DNA from: Xylocopa sonorina
Lineage: Eukaryota > Arthropoda > Insecta > Hymenoptera > Apidae
DNA length: 64,000 bases
Assembly (NCBI RefSeq): GCF_050948175.1
Contig: NW_027490218.1
Location: 434,001 to 498,000, forward strand
Direction of reading: 5' to 3'
The notes under the pieces were generated by a model that saw nothing but the letters and a program-made list of their open reading frames with translations, was not told where the DNA came from and made no database searches. Numbering within the stretch: the first letter of the stretch is position 1; each line of letters opens with the position of its first letter. Of the stretch, positions 11,952 through 22,440 are shown in pieces. Position numbers and translations under genes: made by a program.

Positions 11952-13549
11952 TGTGGCGTCAGGTGTACCGCCTGCCACCCATCAACCTCCTCGCACGCCC
12001 CAGCATCAACCCCTTGACGCATGCAAACCAGCCAAACTCGCCTGCAGAACCAGCAACTGGAAGTGTTCGCGCGCGCATACCTGCACGCGCTCACTCACAC
12101 CGAGTTCGGCTGCCTCACTCGCACCGCCGAGTATAACCTGTCTCGCTCGTACCGAGCACCAGTGTCTCACTCGCACCAACGAGTATACCTGTCTCGCCCG
12201 CACCAAGAAACGGGCAGCCCTATCTCCCTCGCGCCGAGGATTCCGTCCTGCATGAAGTCGTAGCCGCAGCCCATCACCTGAATGGGGTCTCTTCCAATTC
12301 CGGGAACAGGATCTGCTAGAACCTATATATTACTTCTAAGCTAGAACATTACATACCATATCATGACGCATATATAAGAATTCCTAAATCTAAGTTACAC
12401 TAAGTAAGATGCGTCCGGCCAGCGGCATGCGCCGCTAGCCCCACCACGAGCCGCGGGTCCCCCACTCGCTGGACCGCGCGCTCTCCGCCTCGAGACGCGA
12501 GTCCCCCCACTCGCGGGACCGCGATCTCCCCTACCACGAGCGTCCGCGACCGTAGCACCCCGCAAAACCGAGGAGGTCAGAGACGCGTCCTCCAGAGCAC
12601 ACACTCTGACTCGAGATCTCCTACCGAGGAGTCGAAACTTCTAGTTCTAGATCGTTAGGCCACCTCAATGTGGGGTTCAGGCATCGTATTTCTATTTCCA
12701 TTTTAACTTAGCTTAGACTTAGAATAATTCCAGTTCTTGTATACTTTAAACCTAGAATATATTTTATTTTTACTTTTACAATATCCAAGTACAAGTTCTT
12801 TTAGCAAGTCTACTATTTCCACATCCATTAATTTTATCAAGCGTTTATAATACTAGTTCTACTTTTAACACTACATTTAACTACGAATTCTTCCACGGCT
12901 TCTTCCATACAACTGGGGTTGATCTTCATCAAATTGAAGGAGTATAGAAATCGGCTTTGTGACGTTGAGACCGCCCGCTTCTCCTTCAGATATTAGTCGA
13001 AAGTAGAGAAAAACCTGGTGAATGAATCGTGCTTCCGGTTTGCGAAGAACGCGACGTGCGAGTAGGAAGAATTTCATACGATCACTTGTGCGTGAATATT
13101 TGGAGGGCTTTCCGAGAGTCCTCGTATACCAGCGACCTGCCTTCGCACCAGCCCAGACGCCGCTTTCCGAAGCGACCGTCGACGCTTCCGGTCCAGACAC
13201 CACGACGCATCACGCCGATTCTGCCACATTCAGCATCATCGCTGAATTCCGACCGCCGTCCTCCTCTACGCTGGCGACTGATCGAGATTTTCGTAGCAGC
13301 CAACAGAACGAAATCCGCTACGATCCCAGCGAAAGATCCTCCACGCCGTTTCTACGTACAAATCGAGAGAGAAGTCATCGAAAGGTAGGGTCATTCCCTT
13401 ATTATCGCGAGTGTTTTTCGCTAGTGTCGCGTCAACCGAAATTGTCGGACCCCGGTCTTAACGCGTTCCCGCGGACCGAATTACCGAAAAATAGGCTCGT
13501 GGTCGTAAAGCCTCCGGAGCAATGGAAAATAGTTTCACCGGACGTGATA
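11952..13549 (+). mobile_element. Element A, copy 2 (complete, LTR-like)
   Basis: A 1598-bp insert running from TGTGGCGTCAGG to CCGGACGTGATA, so the ends are imperfect inverted repeats; copy 1 keeps the canonical CA terminus. Internally it holds a 25-bp-type minisatellite (about 12070-12240), a GC-rich block with a local duplication (about 12450-12525, collapsed in copy 1), an AT-rich middle (12690-12890) and a GC-rich right part. A 191-codon frame at 13022-13597 runs out of the element into satellite and has no recognisable domain, so I do not call it a gene. Satellite is forward to the left and reverse to the right, and no target duplication is visible. A solo LTR is most likely; LTR-sized sequence without coding capacity fits. 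Confidence 0.65.
12070..12240. repeat. Degenerate minisatellite inside element A copy 2
   Basis: The counterpart of 1915-2090: repeated CTCACTCGCACC and GAGTATACCTGTCTCGC blocks every 25-55 bp. Overlapping short frames here (rich in A, R, T, H) are translations of the repeat. Confidence 0.6.
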
Positions 13550-14989
13550 CCCTTTTATTCACTTCAAGAGAATGTAAATGCGACACTTCCATGCTAGGAA
13601 ATAGAGTTTGCAGATGTCTACGTATCGAAGCAATAGAGTTCATATGCCTCTTAATACGCGATATTCGCATCTCATTTCTATGCTTCATGATATGATACAA
13701 TAGCGAAGTGTTTATGTATACCTCGCCTACATTTCAAAAGAATGTAAATGTCACATGTACATGCTAGGAAACTATCGTTTCCCAGATGTCTACATATAGA
13801 AGCAACAGAGTTCTAATTCCTCTTTAAACGCGATATCGCATCTCAATTCTATGTTTCATGATAAGATATAATATTCATTGCGAAAGTGTTATGTATACCT
13901 CGTCTACACTTCAAAAGACTGTAATTGCCACACACCCTTATTAGGAAATGCGTTTCGATATGTCTACATATGGAGCCAGTGGACCCTCTAATGCTACTTA
14001 AAACGTGATATTGCATCTCATTTCTATGTTTCGTGATATGATATAATATCCATTGCGAAGTGTTTATGTATACCTCGTCTACAATACAAAAGAATGTAAA
14101 TACCACACTTCCTTGCTAGGATGAGTGATTCCAGATGTCTGCCTATCGGAGCAATAGAGTTCTAACGCTTTTTTAAAATGCGATATCGCATCTCATTTCT
14201 ATGTTTTCAATGATCAGATATAATATTCATTGCGAAAGTGTCATGTATACCTCGTATTCACTTCAAAAGGATGTAAATGCGACACTTCCTGGCAAGGAAA
14301 TAGCGTTTCCAGATGACTACGTTTCGAAACAATCGAGTTCTAATGATTCTTAAAACGCGATATCGCATCTCACTTCTATGTTTCATGATAAGATATAATA
14401 TTCATTGCGAAGTGTCATGTATACCTCGATTTTCACTTCACAAGAATGTAAATGCGACACTTTCCTTGCTAGGAAATATTGTTTGCAGATGTCTACGTAT
14501 ATTAGCAATAGAGTTTCTAATGCTTCTCAAAACGCGATATAGCACCTCATTCCTATGTTTCATGATAAGATATAATATTCATTGCGAAGTGTCATGTATA
14601 TCTCGTATTCACTTCAAAAAGAATGTAAATGCGACGCTTCCATGCTAGGGAATAGCGTTCCCTGATGTTTACGTATCGAAGCAATGGAGTTTCCAATGCT
14701 TCCTATAACGCGATATCGCATCTCATGTATGTTTCATGATAAGATATAATATTCATTGCGATGTGTTATGTTTATCTGCTTCTGCATATGAATTGAGTGT
14801 GAACCCTATACTTTCTTGCCCGGGGATAGCGTTTTCTAGATGTCCAGGTGCCGAAGCATTTAATTTGTCATGCTTCATGCACCTCAATATTGCATTTCAT
14901 ATAAACAGTTTCAAAGTAACTTAGAAGGTTGTAAAGCTCTATGCATCGCATTATGCTTATCTGCTTTTGTGCTTTATAATGCTCTGGGA
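13550..14989 (-). repeat. 174-bp satellite array, reverse, increasingly divergent
   Basis: About eight reverse monomers. Those from 14750 onward are strongly diverged (TATCTGCTTCTGCATATGAA, TTTCTTGCCCGGGG) and match 45500-45720, the left flank of unit copy 3, almost base for base. The flank is therefore part of the same duplicated segment. Single extra bases are common here too. Confidence 0.9.
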
Positions 14990-15693
14990 AGTGAGCAGGT
15001 CCTCAACCATCCTTAACCCCCTAAAGAGAAGTCAAAAGTCCAGCGGCCCTGCAGGTGGGCCATGGGAGCGCGGCGCGCGAGGCGCTACGCAATTTAAATG
15101 ATCAGGAGTATCCCCCTCAGGGACACCCCAAGGGGGCGAGAAGAGGAAATCTCCGAAATCCACTGATCGATGGACTCGAACAATACCGAAGCCTACAGCC
15201 CACTCCACCAAGGAGCCCCGAGGAGGATGCAGGAGACCCGAGGACCACCAGCGAATTCAAGGAACCTGAAGAAGAAAAACGTGAGAGCTTATTCGCTAAA
15301 GCGTCCCATTTCTTGTGTCGCATATTGTATATTGTATCTTATATCGTGAAGCGAGTTATGATACCCGATAATTTGCGGCGTGTTGCGTAGTTTCCCCGTA
15401 GCCCTTGTTAGTTAAAACCCACGTCGAGACCATAAATAAACATGCCGTGACTTCAGTATCTCGCGACCTGAGTGTGTGTACTTGGCTAGGCGTAGTCGAG
15501 AAGAGGAGCATTTCGAAGTTTCAAGGGTTGTTCCGCCCCAGGGTTCCCGGAGTCGTGTAGTCTATCCCTTTGCTACTTTCTGAGCAGCTGGCGCCCAAGA
15601 AAAGTTGTACGTGAGCGGATACCTTGGAACGATAGATCGCTTTAGATTAAAGTACGTTTTTACACCTTAAAGCATTTAGATAATTAACCCCTT
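14990..15693 (+). mobile_element. Element C, copy 2 (LTR fragment related to D)
   Basis: A GC-rich segment that aligns with the 3' two thirds of LTR D. Shared landmarks in order are GCAGGTGGGCC/GCAGGTGAGCC, GCGGCGCGCGA, CGAACAATACCGAAGC, CTAAAGCGTCCCATTT, CAGTATCTCGCGACC and GCTGGCGCCCAA. It lacks the 5' third of D (the C-tract region) and diverges after TGGCGCCCAAGAAAAG at 15589. No target duplication or clear outer boundary is visible. The frames at 15055-15390 read through LTR sequence and show no known domain. Most likely a truncated LTR from a sister family of D, fixed beside unit B before duplication, since copy 3 has the same arrangement. Confidence 0.65.
15589..15596 (+). other. TGGCGCCC, primer-binding-site-like motif
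   Basis: TGGCGCCC can pair with the 3' end of tRNAs ending GGGCGCCA and is the usual start of a tRNA-Lys primer-binding site. The same motif is at 46319-46326 (C copy 3) and 20704-20711 (D copy 1), and is mutated to TGGAGCCC in D copy 2. Inside the complete D element it lies about 190 bp before the 3' terminus, where a functional site is not expected. Confidence 0.3.
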
Positions 15694-15784
15694 CGAGCTT
15701 CCCTGACTTACTATATATAGGTTTCTGTCACAACTAATAGGAACCACCACTTTACATAGATATATAGAACACACATAGTTTTAA

Positions 15785-15935
15785 ACGTAGAACTGAGAAT
15801 TTGAGAACTTACTTTGAAACGTTAGTAGTGAGAAATTCCATCGGATTTCATAGGAAATTCAGAACTTACTTGCTATGAAACATAGGCAGATAAGGGGCCA
15901 TCGTGTTGCTTAGAACTTTAGAACTTGCTTACTTC
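15785..15935 (+). repeat. 57-bp tandem repeat in unit B, copy 2
   Basis: Three degenerate units marked by AGAACTTACTT or AGAACTTGCTT, spaced about 57 bp. One contains TATGAAACATAGGCAGATAA followed by ATCGTGTTGCTTAGAA, which resembles satellite sequence. Confidence 0.5.
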
Positions 15936-16695
15936 AACAAAGATTTCTATTGGCTTCGTCCGTTCTTTTAGAAGAGTTTTTTGATAAACCACATACTTTT
16001 TCACGCTTCTGATATCTTTGAAAGTTCGCGGGATGTAACCGTTTAAGTTTTAAAATGATTACTTAGTGTGGATTATTATTTAGTAACTCGCTCATAAACG
16101 AGTCTGCATAGGATTTAATCCATAAGTTTTTTAAGCCTGGAATTCATGCAGTTATTTGTTATTCACTTATTGCTCAAACGGCAAAGATTCTGACCACTTC
16201 AAAATGGTTGACTTTTATCAATTTTCTTAAAAATTGAAAATACTGCCCAACTGCTTGCATTAAAGGACTGTAATTAAAGCTTTCGAAACATTTTACCTCT
16301 TATAGATGAATTCTGGGATTGAAATTGAATGTTTGACTTTTCTAACTCCTATTGGAATATTCAAGTATTTTTCATATTCGTAATTATTAAAAATGTTTTT
16401 ACTTGATTCTTTTATTTAATATTTAGAATTTTCTGAGAAATATTTTTTTATCGTAATGAAACTATATAATTGCAATTATAATTCATTATGAAATAATAAT
16501 AACAGAAAGGTATGTATCCATTCGTGTAGTTTTGTAAAGAGTATTTAATCTTACTATCTAAAATGAAACATTGAGATCTGTTTACAATCTAATGGAATTT
16601 AATTACCTTTTGATTCAAATTCACAATGATAATCTTCCATAGTTCAACAATTTTGTGAGCTGTCCTCAGGGAATCCGCAGCTCAGTACTTATAAA

Positions 16696-17943
16696 ATGAA
16701 CGACACAAAGAACAGCCTAACCAAACGTATTCGAACCGATTTTTCAATACTAAATCTTATCATGTTTAACTTATGCTGCAAAACTATTGAAATGCCCTTC
16801 GAAAAAGTGTTTATTCACAGTGAAGTAAACGGTAAGTATTACGCCTTCCCACCACTGTTTACAATACGTATGTTTCATTTACTATCAAAACCGTGAGTAT
16901 TATCGCCTTTCTTTACTTTTTGTAAACCTTCAATGCCTTCATGTTACAGATCGTTAAACTTGCTTTAAAATGCTCTATCGTATTACGGAAGAATGGACAT
17001 ACCAATTCATTTTAAAAAATGAAGGTAACCCTTCATTATGTCCAACATAACTCCACTTACAAAAAAAACTATTTTCATCAACGGATGGCCCCTTTGTACT
17101 ATGCAATTTTATATTAGCAAAAACTTCTATGAAACTTATAGTTTTCGTGGATATCTGAGGTGCTAATTATTACTGCCCCACCCCTGTATATTGTTATGGA
17201 TGTGTCCAACAAGGCAACGATGAACAGAGTTAAATTTAATATTATGATGTTTATTATTTTACTTATAGTATATTTTGTTTTTCTGGAATTTTGCCAAACA
17301 ACAATGTTCACGATGTCGACAGATATTTGCCTTAGAATTACAAGAGCCAATAATTTCGAAAGTAGAATATTACTTTACTTCGCTAACCGAATCATTGCAA
17401 ACGTTAAGTAAAGTGCGTGCCTTTCAAAACAGTCAGATGTAAATTACGATACAACGTTTCCAAGAAATGGTACGTGCCACTGTTTTTTTAATTTCCGTTT
17501 ATTTAATCAAAGGAAATTTAATTGAAATATCCGCAAAATTTGAGGACAAAAAGTTATTGTAATTTTTACGCAACATATATGATGGTGATAAAGGATAAGT
17601 ATACGGAACTGAAAATGGAAAGTAGCGAGCAGAAAAAGAAACTGATGGAGCTACAAAGTAGATTGATACATCCGTCAAATGATGATTCTAGGTTAATAAA
17701 AATCTGTTAATCAAAGAACTATTGCAAAAATCAAGTATAATCAATATTACTTCTGCTCAAAAGCTATAATAGAATTGGACCGAAATGGGTACAAAACAGG
17801 CCATTATATCTATACGTTTCTATTCTATGCAAAGGCAAATATTTCAAAGGGAAAAGATGTGTTACTTACAAATTACTTATGTTCCTAGATATCTCACTAA
17901 TTCAGGCTTCTTGTCTTGCAGAACTAATCATTCAATTAACATG
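16696..17943 (+). pseudogene. Decayed reading frames of unit B, copy 2
   Basis: The counterpart of the three frames in copies 1 and 3. A frame from the ATG at 16696 begins MNDTKNSLTKRIRTDFSIL and is shifted by extra A bases, which removes the internal TGA seen in the other copies. A second frame carries MNRVKFNIMMFIILLIVY and shifts at an extra T. A third begins MMVIKDKYTELKMESSEQK and shifts after SRLIK. Since each shift is a single extra base in a homopolymer, and the region shows such insertions throughout, the breaks may be artefacts. No product is assigned. Confidence 0.3.
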
Positions 17944-19495
17944 TAAAGGGGGTCCAAGAATAGTAAAAGATTTTTTATATTTCATAGCCTCACTTGATAC
18001 GTCGATTGGATCACGTAAAATATCGCACATTAATTGCATCTACATCTTCAGACTTTAAATATATAATTGCAACAAACATATTTAATAGCGTTTTAATAAC
18101 ATTTTTCTAATTGTTTATATCTATGTCTAATAAATATATATTAATCGAATAAGTTGCTTTACCAAAGAATAAAAGTATCTGAGGCTTACAAATCGGAGCA
18201 TTACATAATAAAAAGTGCATCACATATATAATATTACATGTAATAAAAGATGAAGACCAAAAAGATCGTACATAAGTTGAATCCACAATGCGGTCATAGA
18301 GATACAGAAAACGGCAAAAATTCCAAACAATAATTTAAAAAATTCAAAAAGGGGGGAGTGAAAATCCATCTCCTTGACGATGATAAGGAAACAAGTCTGG
18401 CCTCATGCACTACAATATCCCAAACAGCCAGCGATTGGGCACGCCAATGACAACGGATGGAACGAATTCCGTGACAGAACTGTGCTAACAAAGTGCTCCT
18501 ACTCAGCTTTCGAAATGGCATACTGTTAGTACTGGGGCGGCATTCGTATCACGGCCACTATTAAAGCACCGAAATATAGCACACGGGCTACACGGCCGTG
18601 ACAATGACACTATCAGCTCACCATAGCTACACGCGTGGTTGTGGCGTAGGGCTGACATTTACTAATGGGGAAGCTGTTTCCATAAAAAATTATAAGCAAA
18701 TATGAAAAAATGACTAAAACTGTGCAATTTATTTATTTTGATTCCAAAATAGATACACCGGCACAAAACAAAAGATATAAGAACTCGATTTTATTATTTT
18801 CTATAAACTAGCTCGATAGGGCGATTTTTTTCCATAAAGTCGATAATTACTTTGTCATAAAAATATTCACACTTATTTTATATATATTTTCTTCAATTTA
18901 TTGTTGCAAATTCATGCAATTGAGGGTTACATTAAATACGATGACAGCATGTTATTTCAAAAATTTACACAAGGCGAAGTGAGGGACGCAACAGCATGCA
19001 TTTTCACTTTATAAAGTAATATTTTTTTTTTAAATAATATTTTTAGTCTATGATGGATTGAAAAGAAATATATACGACTCGCTCAATAACTATAAATATA
19101 GGAAAACGACCATCAAAATGTCTATCAATACTCATATGCTGAACATCTACTGACATCTAACGGTTCTAATTTGTATGAAAGCACAGGTTCCCCATTGCCA
19201 AATGTGATCCTGCGTCATTGCTGAGGAGATTCATGAATGGAGCGATGATACGCGTGTCACCATGGTGCTGGTGCTGCGCGATTCGCTTGTCTAGAACGTG
19301 CTGGTAACACGTTCTGGCATTTTAGTTAACGAATCCGGTCACAGATGACTACGAATCAGTTGACACTCCTCGGAAGTGGCAATATAGTGCCGGCATGGTG
19401 TCGCTACCATCTTGCCGTTTGTTATCTGGGATGCTTTTTAGTGCATTATTCGGAATTGAATTTGAACACATAGCTACATAATCGCAAATTTGTAT

Positions 19496-19499
19496 GTAC
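19496..19499. other. Target-site duplication GTAC, left of D copy 1
   Basis: GTAC precedes the element here and is repeated at 20901-20904 after it. Unit B/E copy 3 has a single GTAC at 50158-50161 within TTTGTATGTACATAATTATA, the uninterrupted site. Confidence 0.92.
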
Positions 19500-20210
19500 T
19501 GTGACGTGGTGACGTCACAAGGCTCGCTCACCCCCCCCCCCCCCCCCCTCCCCTGCTTCGGTTAGACTAGCTCGCAGATCACCACCCATGCGAGAAGCGC
19601 GACACGGACCATTGCGATAGCAGTATTTGCGAGGAGCGTGAAATACACGATGGTAGAACCCCCCACCCCCCCCCCCCCCGTTCGTTTCTCTCTCTCCGTT
19701 CGACGGATAAGACTGGCGAGCTGATGGAAGAAGCGACCCATAAGACGCCTCTTCGGCGGATAATAAGACCACAGGTTCGCGGAAGGGCTGTGCGCCGAGG
19801 TAGCGTGACGGGCTCGACGGTGGAGGAGTCGGGAAGTGAACAAGAAGAGACCCTGAAGCCCGAAGGATATGATCCAGAGCTCTGCAACGATAAGACCGCT
19901 GCCATAGTCTATGGAGACAAACAGGATGGTTCTCGGGTGTGAGAAGGACCTCTACCCCTCCCCTGAGCCCATGGAGAGGAAAACTCAAGATGCGCGGCGG
20001 AATTGCAGGTGAGCCGTGGAAAGCGCGGCGCGCGACACGCGCCGCAGTTCAAATAATCCAGAGGACACCCTCTAGACACACCAGAGGGGGCGATCAGGGT
20101 AGATCGCCGAAATCCACCGATCGATGCCCCGAACAATACCGAAGCGTATGGCCCTACCCCATCAAGGAGCCCTAAGGAGGATCTAAGGGGATCCGAAGAC
20201 CCCCAGAAAA

Positions 20211-20224
20211 CCTATATAATGAGC
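20211..20224 (+). promoter_or_regulatory. TATA-like element in LTR D copy 1
   Basis: CCTATATAATGAGC lies about 110 bp upstream of the AG repeat; D copy 2 has CCTATATAACGAGC at the matching place near 43324. The position, mid-LTR before a splice-donor-like CGTGAGTC, fits a U3/R promoter. Activity is unknown. Confidence 0.4.
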
Positions 20225-20314
20225 TAGCCAGCACGAAGACAGCTTCTTATTCTTCTGAACGACATAGCGACTACTTAGCGAGCAACCGAGCAAGCGATTA
20301 TACTGAGCGATTCG

Positions 20315-20318
<4 letters not shown>

Positions 20319-20362
<44 letters not shown>
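20319..20362. repeat. (AG)n microsatellite, 44 bp
   Basis: A pure AG run within LTR D copy 1. The matching stretch in D copy 2 (about 43463-43490) is shorter and interrupted by AA. Confidence 0.95.
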
Positions 20363-20365
<3 letters not shown>

Positions 20366-20904
20366 GACGGACTGAACGAGATCCATACTTGTTGGAAACG
20401 AGAACGTGAGTCCTTATACGCTAAAGCGTCCCATTTGTTCCCTGCCGCAATTGTGATATCGCGTATTGTAATTTGTATTGTATAACGGGTGGTGATCCCC
20501 GGTCATTCGCGGCGTGTCGTATACCCTTTTGTAATACCGCGTCGAGGCAATCTAGAAAGAAGCCGTGAGTTCAGTATCCCGCGACCCTAATTTGCGCACT
20601 CGGCTAGAAGCAGTCGAGCGAAAGAGTATTTCGAAATTCTTGCATCTTGCACCGGGTTTCCCCGGGTTGCGTGGTTTATTAGTTTTTGCTACTTCTTGAG
20701 TAGCTGGCGCCCAAAAAGTCCCAGCCTCGCAGCTTCGAAATACTTGCTGGATAGGAAATTTATTGCTCTGTACTTCGCGTTGCCGAAGCACGCGGATATT
20801 CTGTACCCCGATATAACCCCGGACTAAACTTCTGGATACCCCGTTATTATTGGTTCTATATACCCTTTTCTTGCGGATTGTAACGGGAAAACCCGTCACA
20901 GTAC

Positions 20905-21790
20905 ATAATTATACATGACTGCATAAAAAGGATGTCATATACTTTTATAATCAATGCGATATAAGAATATAAAACGATGAACTATCCACTCCCATCAGGA
21001 GTAAAAACAATGTTTGGTACGCAAAGTTCATTGCAAGATATAATCAAGCAGTTAATATATCAAATCACTGCACACAATAAATCACTGAATATATAACGAT
21101 ATGAATAGTAAGAAAAACATATTAACCTGGTAGATGTTTATAAATTCAAATTTAAAAGTCCAAGTCACATTTAATATATTATTGTTTAACAAGGTGATTT
21201 AATGCTGTTTCAAATAGGCGTGCAGAACTAGCTCGTACTTCTGTCAATGTTATTTCATTCGAAAAATACAAAGGATAAGAGGAAATATTCTCCAATATAT
21301 TATATAACATATATAAATCAACGGATGCAAGAGAGAACACTCGATCTCGGTGTAACGAGACCGAGGCGTCATTCTGCAGTAATCGTATAACGCCTGTTCC
21401 GAGATGGTGTAGAGAGTGAATGTGGAGGGTGAAAAGCATAAAATAACAACAATGTAACTAAAGAGAAAGAGAAAGAGAATATGTGGAAGCATTGCATTTA
21501 TTAAGAGGAAATCCTAGAAATATCAAACAACAGATTATATACCATACTGTAAGGGTAAGGTACAACGAAATAGACGATATCGTGAGAGAAACTAAAAAAA
21601 TCGAGAAACTTAAAAAGAAAATAATAATTTAGATTGAGCGAATCAATATCACTGATCCCGGCAAGCTTAATGGAAAACGCATAACGATGAATCGGTTAGA
21701 GTATAAGATAGATGTTGGTCGCGGTTTGAGTGGCCCTGGGAATCCTCTGCCCCCATCAGGGCAGGCAGTAGGATGGTGGAGAGCCTGCCC
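20905..21790 (+). other. Segment E, copy 2
   Basis: Continuation of unit B on the far side of the D insertion, homologous to 50162-51042. AT-rich. It contains a 56-codon open frame (21462-21632) and ends in an inverted repeat (21758-21791) right at the border with divergent satellite. Absent from the inverted copy at 6575-10731. I recognise no transposon ends. Confidence 0.75.
21462..21632 (+). CDS. Possible coding remnant in segment E, copy 2
   Basis: A frame of 56 codons between stops, with no ATG. It reads YVEALHLLRG, then IKQQIIY and RYNEIDDIVRETKKIEKLKK, ending with the stop at 21630. The composition (charged, helical, lysine-rich tail) looks protein-like, and the same frame with the same stop is open in copy 3 (50714-50884). 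Between the copies I count about four replacement changes against one silent, so there is no sign of present-day selection. It may be a terminal exon of a decayed gene. Family not recognised. Confidence 0.25.
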   Translation, partial: REREREYVEALHLLRGNPRNIKQQIIYHTVRVRYNEIDDIVRETKKIEKLKKKIII

Positions 21791-21791
21791 T
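21758..21791. other. 9-bp-arm inverted repeat at the E/satellite border, copy 2
   Basis: AGGGCAGGC (21758-21766) and GCCTGCCCT (21783-21791) are perfect complements around a 16-base loop. Copy 3 preserves both arms at 51010-51018 and 51035-51043. Could mark an element terminus or be incidental. Confidence 0.5.
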
Positions 21792-22440
21792 CCTGTTGTT
21801 TGGATCTACAGAATTCAAATTCTATTGTAGAGTAGAAGCAGATAATTATAATGCTTTTCATAGAAGATTACAGCTTACTTAATTCGAAACGTTGAAATGA
21901 GATGAGTCATGGCATTGTACAATGCATTAGTACTCTATTGTCTCGACATGTAGACACTACGAAGGGCAATCCTGTTGCATGGAGCTGTAGAATTTACATT
22001 CTTATGAAGTTTTAAAGCAGATAAGCATAGAGCTATGCATAAGAGATTACAGCATTCTTACTTTGAAACAATGAAATGGGATGCGCCAGCGCATTGCATG
22101 GAGAATTCTAGCTCGATTGCTTTAACAGATAGACACTACGGAGCGGCATGCCGTTGCATGGAATTATATAGTTCACATTCTATTGAAGACCTCTAACAGT
22201 TAAGCACAATGTTATGGATATATGATTACAGATACTTTGCATTGAAACGTTGAAATGAGATGCGACATCGCGCTGATTGAAGTATTAGAAATGTCTTGCT
22301 TGGACACGAAGAGATCTGGAAACGATATTCTGTTGCAAGTAAGTATAGGATCCACATCCTTCTAAGGTCTAGATGCAGACAAATGAAACATATTGCATAG
22401 AACATTGCAAATTACCATGAATCATTGAAATGACTTGCGA
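21791..22440 (+). repeat. Divergent satellite monomers, right flank of unit copy 2
   Basis: About four monomers still alignable to the main satellite (GAAATGAGATG, GTAGACA, TTTACATTCTT) but with many substitutions and family-specific motifs (AGATAAGCATAG, CCTGTTGCATGGA). Matches 51043-51700 closely, so it belongs to the duplicated segment. Confidence 0.8.

Larger units (their letters stand above)
15694..19495 (+). other. Unit B, copy 2
   Basis: Direct homologue of 46423-50157 and inverted homologue of 7042-10731. Copies 1 and 3 agree with each other against this copy at many homopolymers, where copy 2 has one extra base (ACTTTTTCACG, AGTTTTTTGATAA, CTTCCCACC), so much of the difference is probably sequencing error. 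It has a 15-bp deletion near 16350 and lacks none of the larger blocks. Reading frames seen in copies 1 and 3 are present but frameshifted. The unit is followed by LTR D inserted at GTAC. Confidence 0.85.
19500..20900 (+). mobile_element. Solo LTR D, complete copy 1 (1401 bp, 4-bp TSD GTAC)
   Basis: Boundaries are set by direct comparison with the empty site at 50158-50161. The element runs from TGTGACGTGG to AACCCGTCACA, so it has TG..CA ends, a 7-bp terminal inverted repeat (TGTGACG/CGTCACA) and a 4-bp target duplication. These are the marks of a gypsy-type LTR; a single 1.4-kb LTR without coding sequence means a solo LTR. Features inside: C-tracts at 19531-19548 and 19666-19679, a TATA-like CCTATATAATGAGC near 20211, an AG microsatellite, a splice-donor-like CGTGAGTCC near 20405, and TGGCGCCC near 20704. 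Open frames inside, including the 157-codon minus frame at 19515-19988, lack known domains. A non-autonomous element with internal primer site is the alternative. Confidence 0.85.

Noticed and set aside
664..13549. One single large palindrome covering 1-14 kb and 7-20 kb
   Set aside because: The A pair is centred near 7.1 kb, but the B pair (7042-10731 with 15694-19495) is centred near 13.3 kb, so one palindrome cannot explain both. Macro-unit duplication with inversion fits better.
13022..13597. 191-codon open frame as a gene in element A
   Set aside because: No recognisable domain, arginine/serine/proline-rich composition from GC-rich repeat sequence, and it runs through the element boundary into satellite. 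The corresponding frame in copy 1 is not open.
19515..19988. 157-codon minus frame (also 6543-7022 and 42695-43102) as an LTR protein
   Set aside because: It crosses homopolymeric G/C tracts giving poly-Gly and lies within the non-coding part of an LTR. Its frame depends on tract length, which differs between copies.
21667..21861. 64-codon minus frame in E copy 2 (also 50919-51113)
   Set aside because: It crosses the E/satellite border and the terminal hairpin; no domain, and likely chance.
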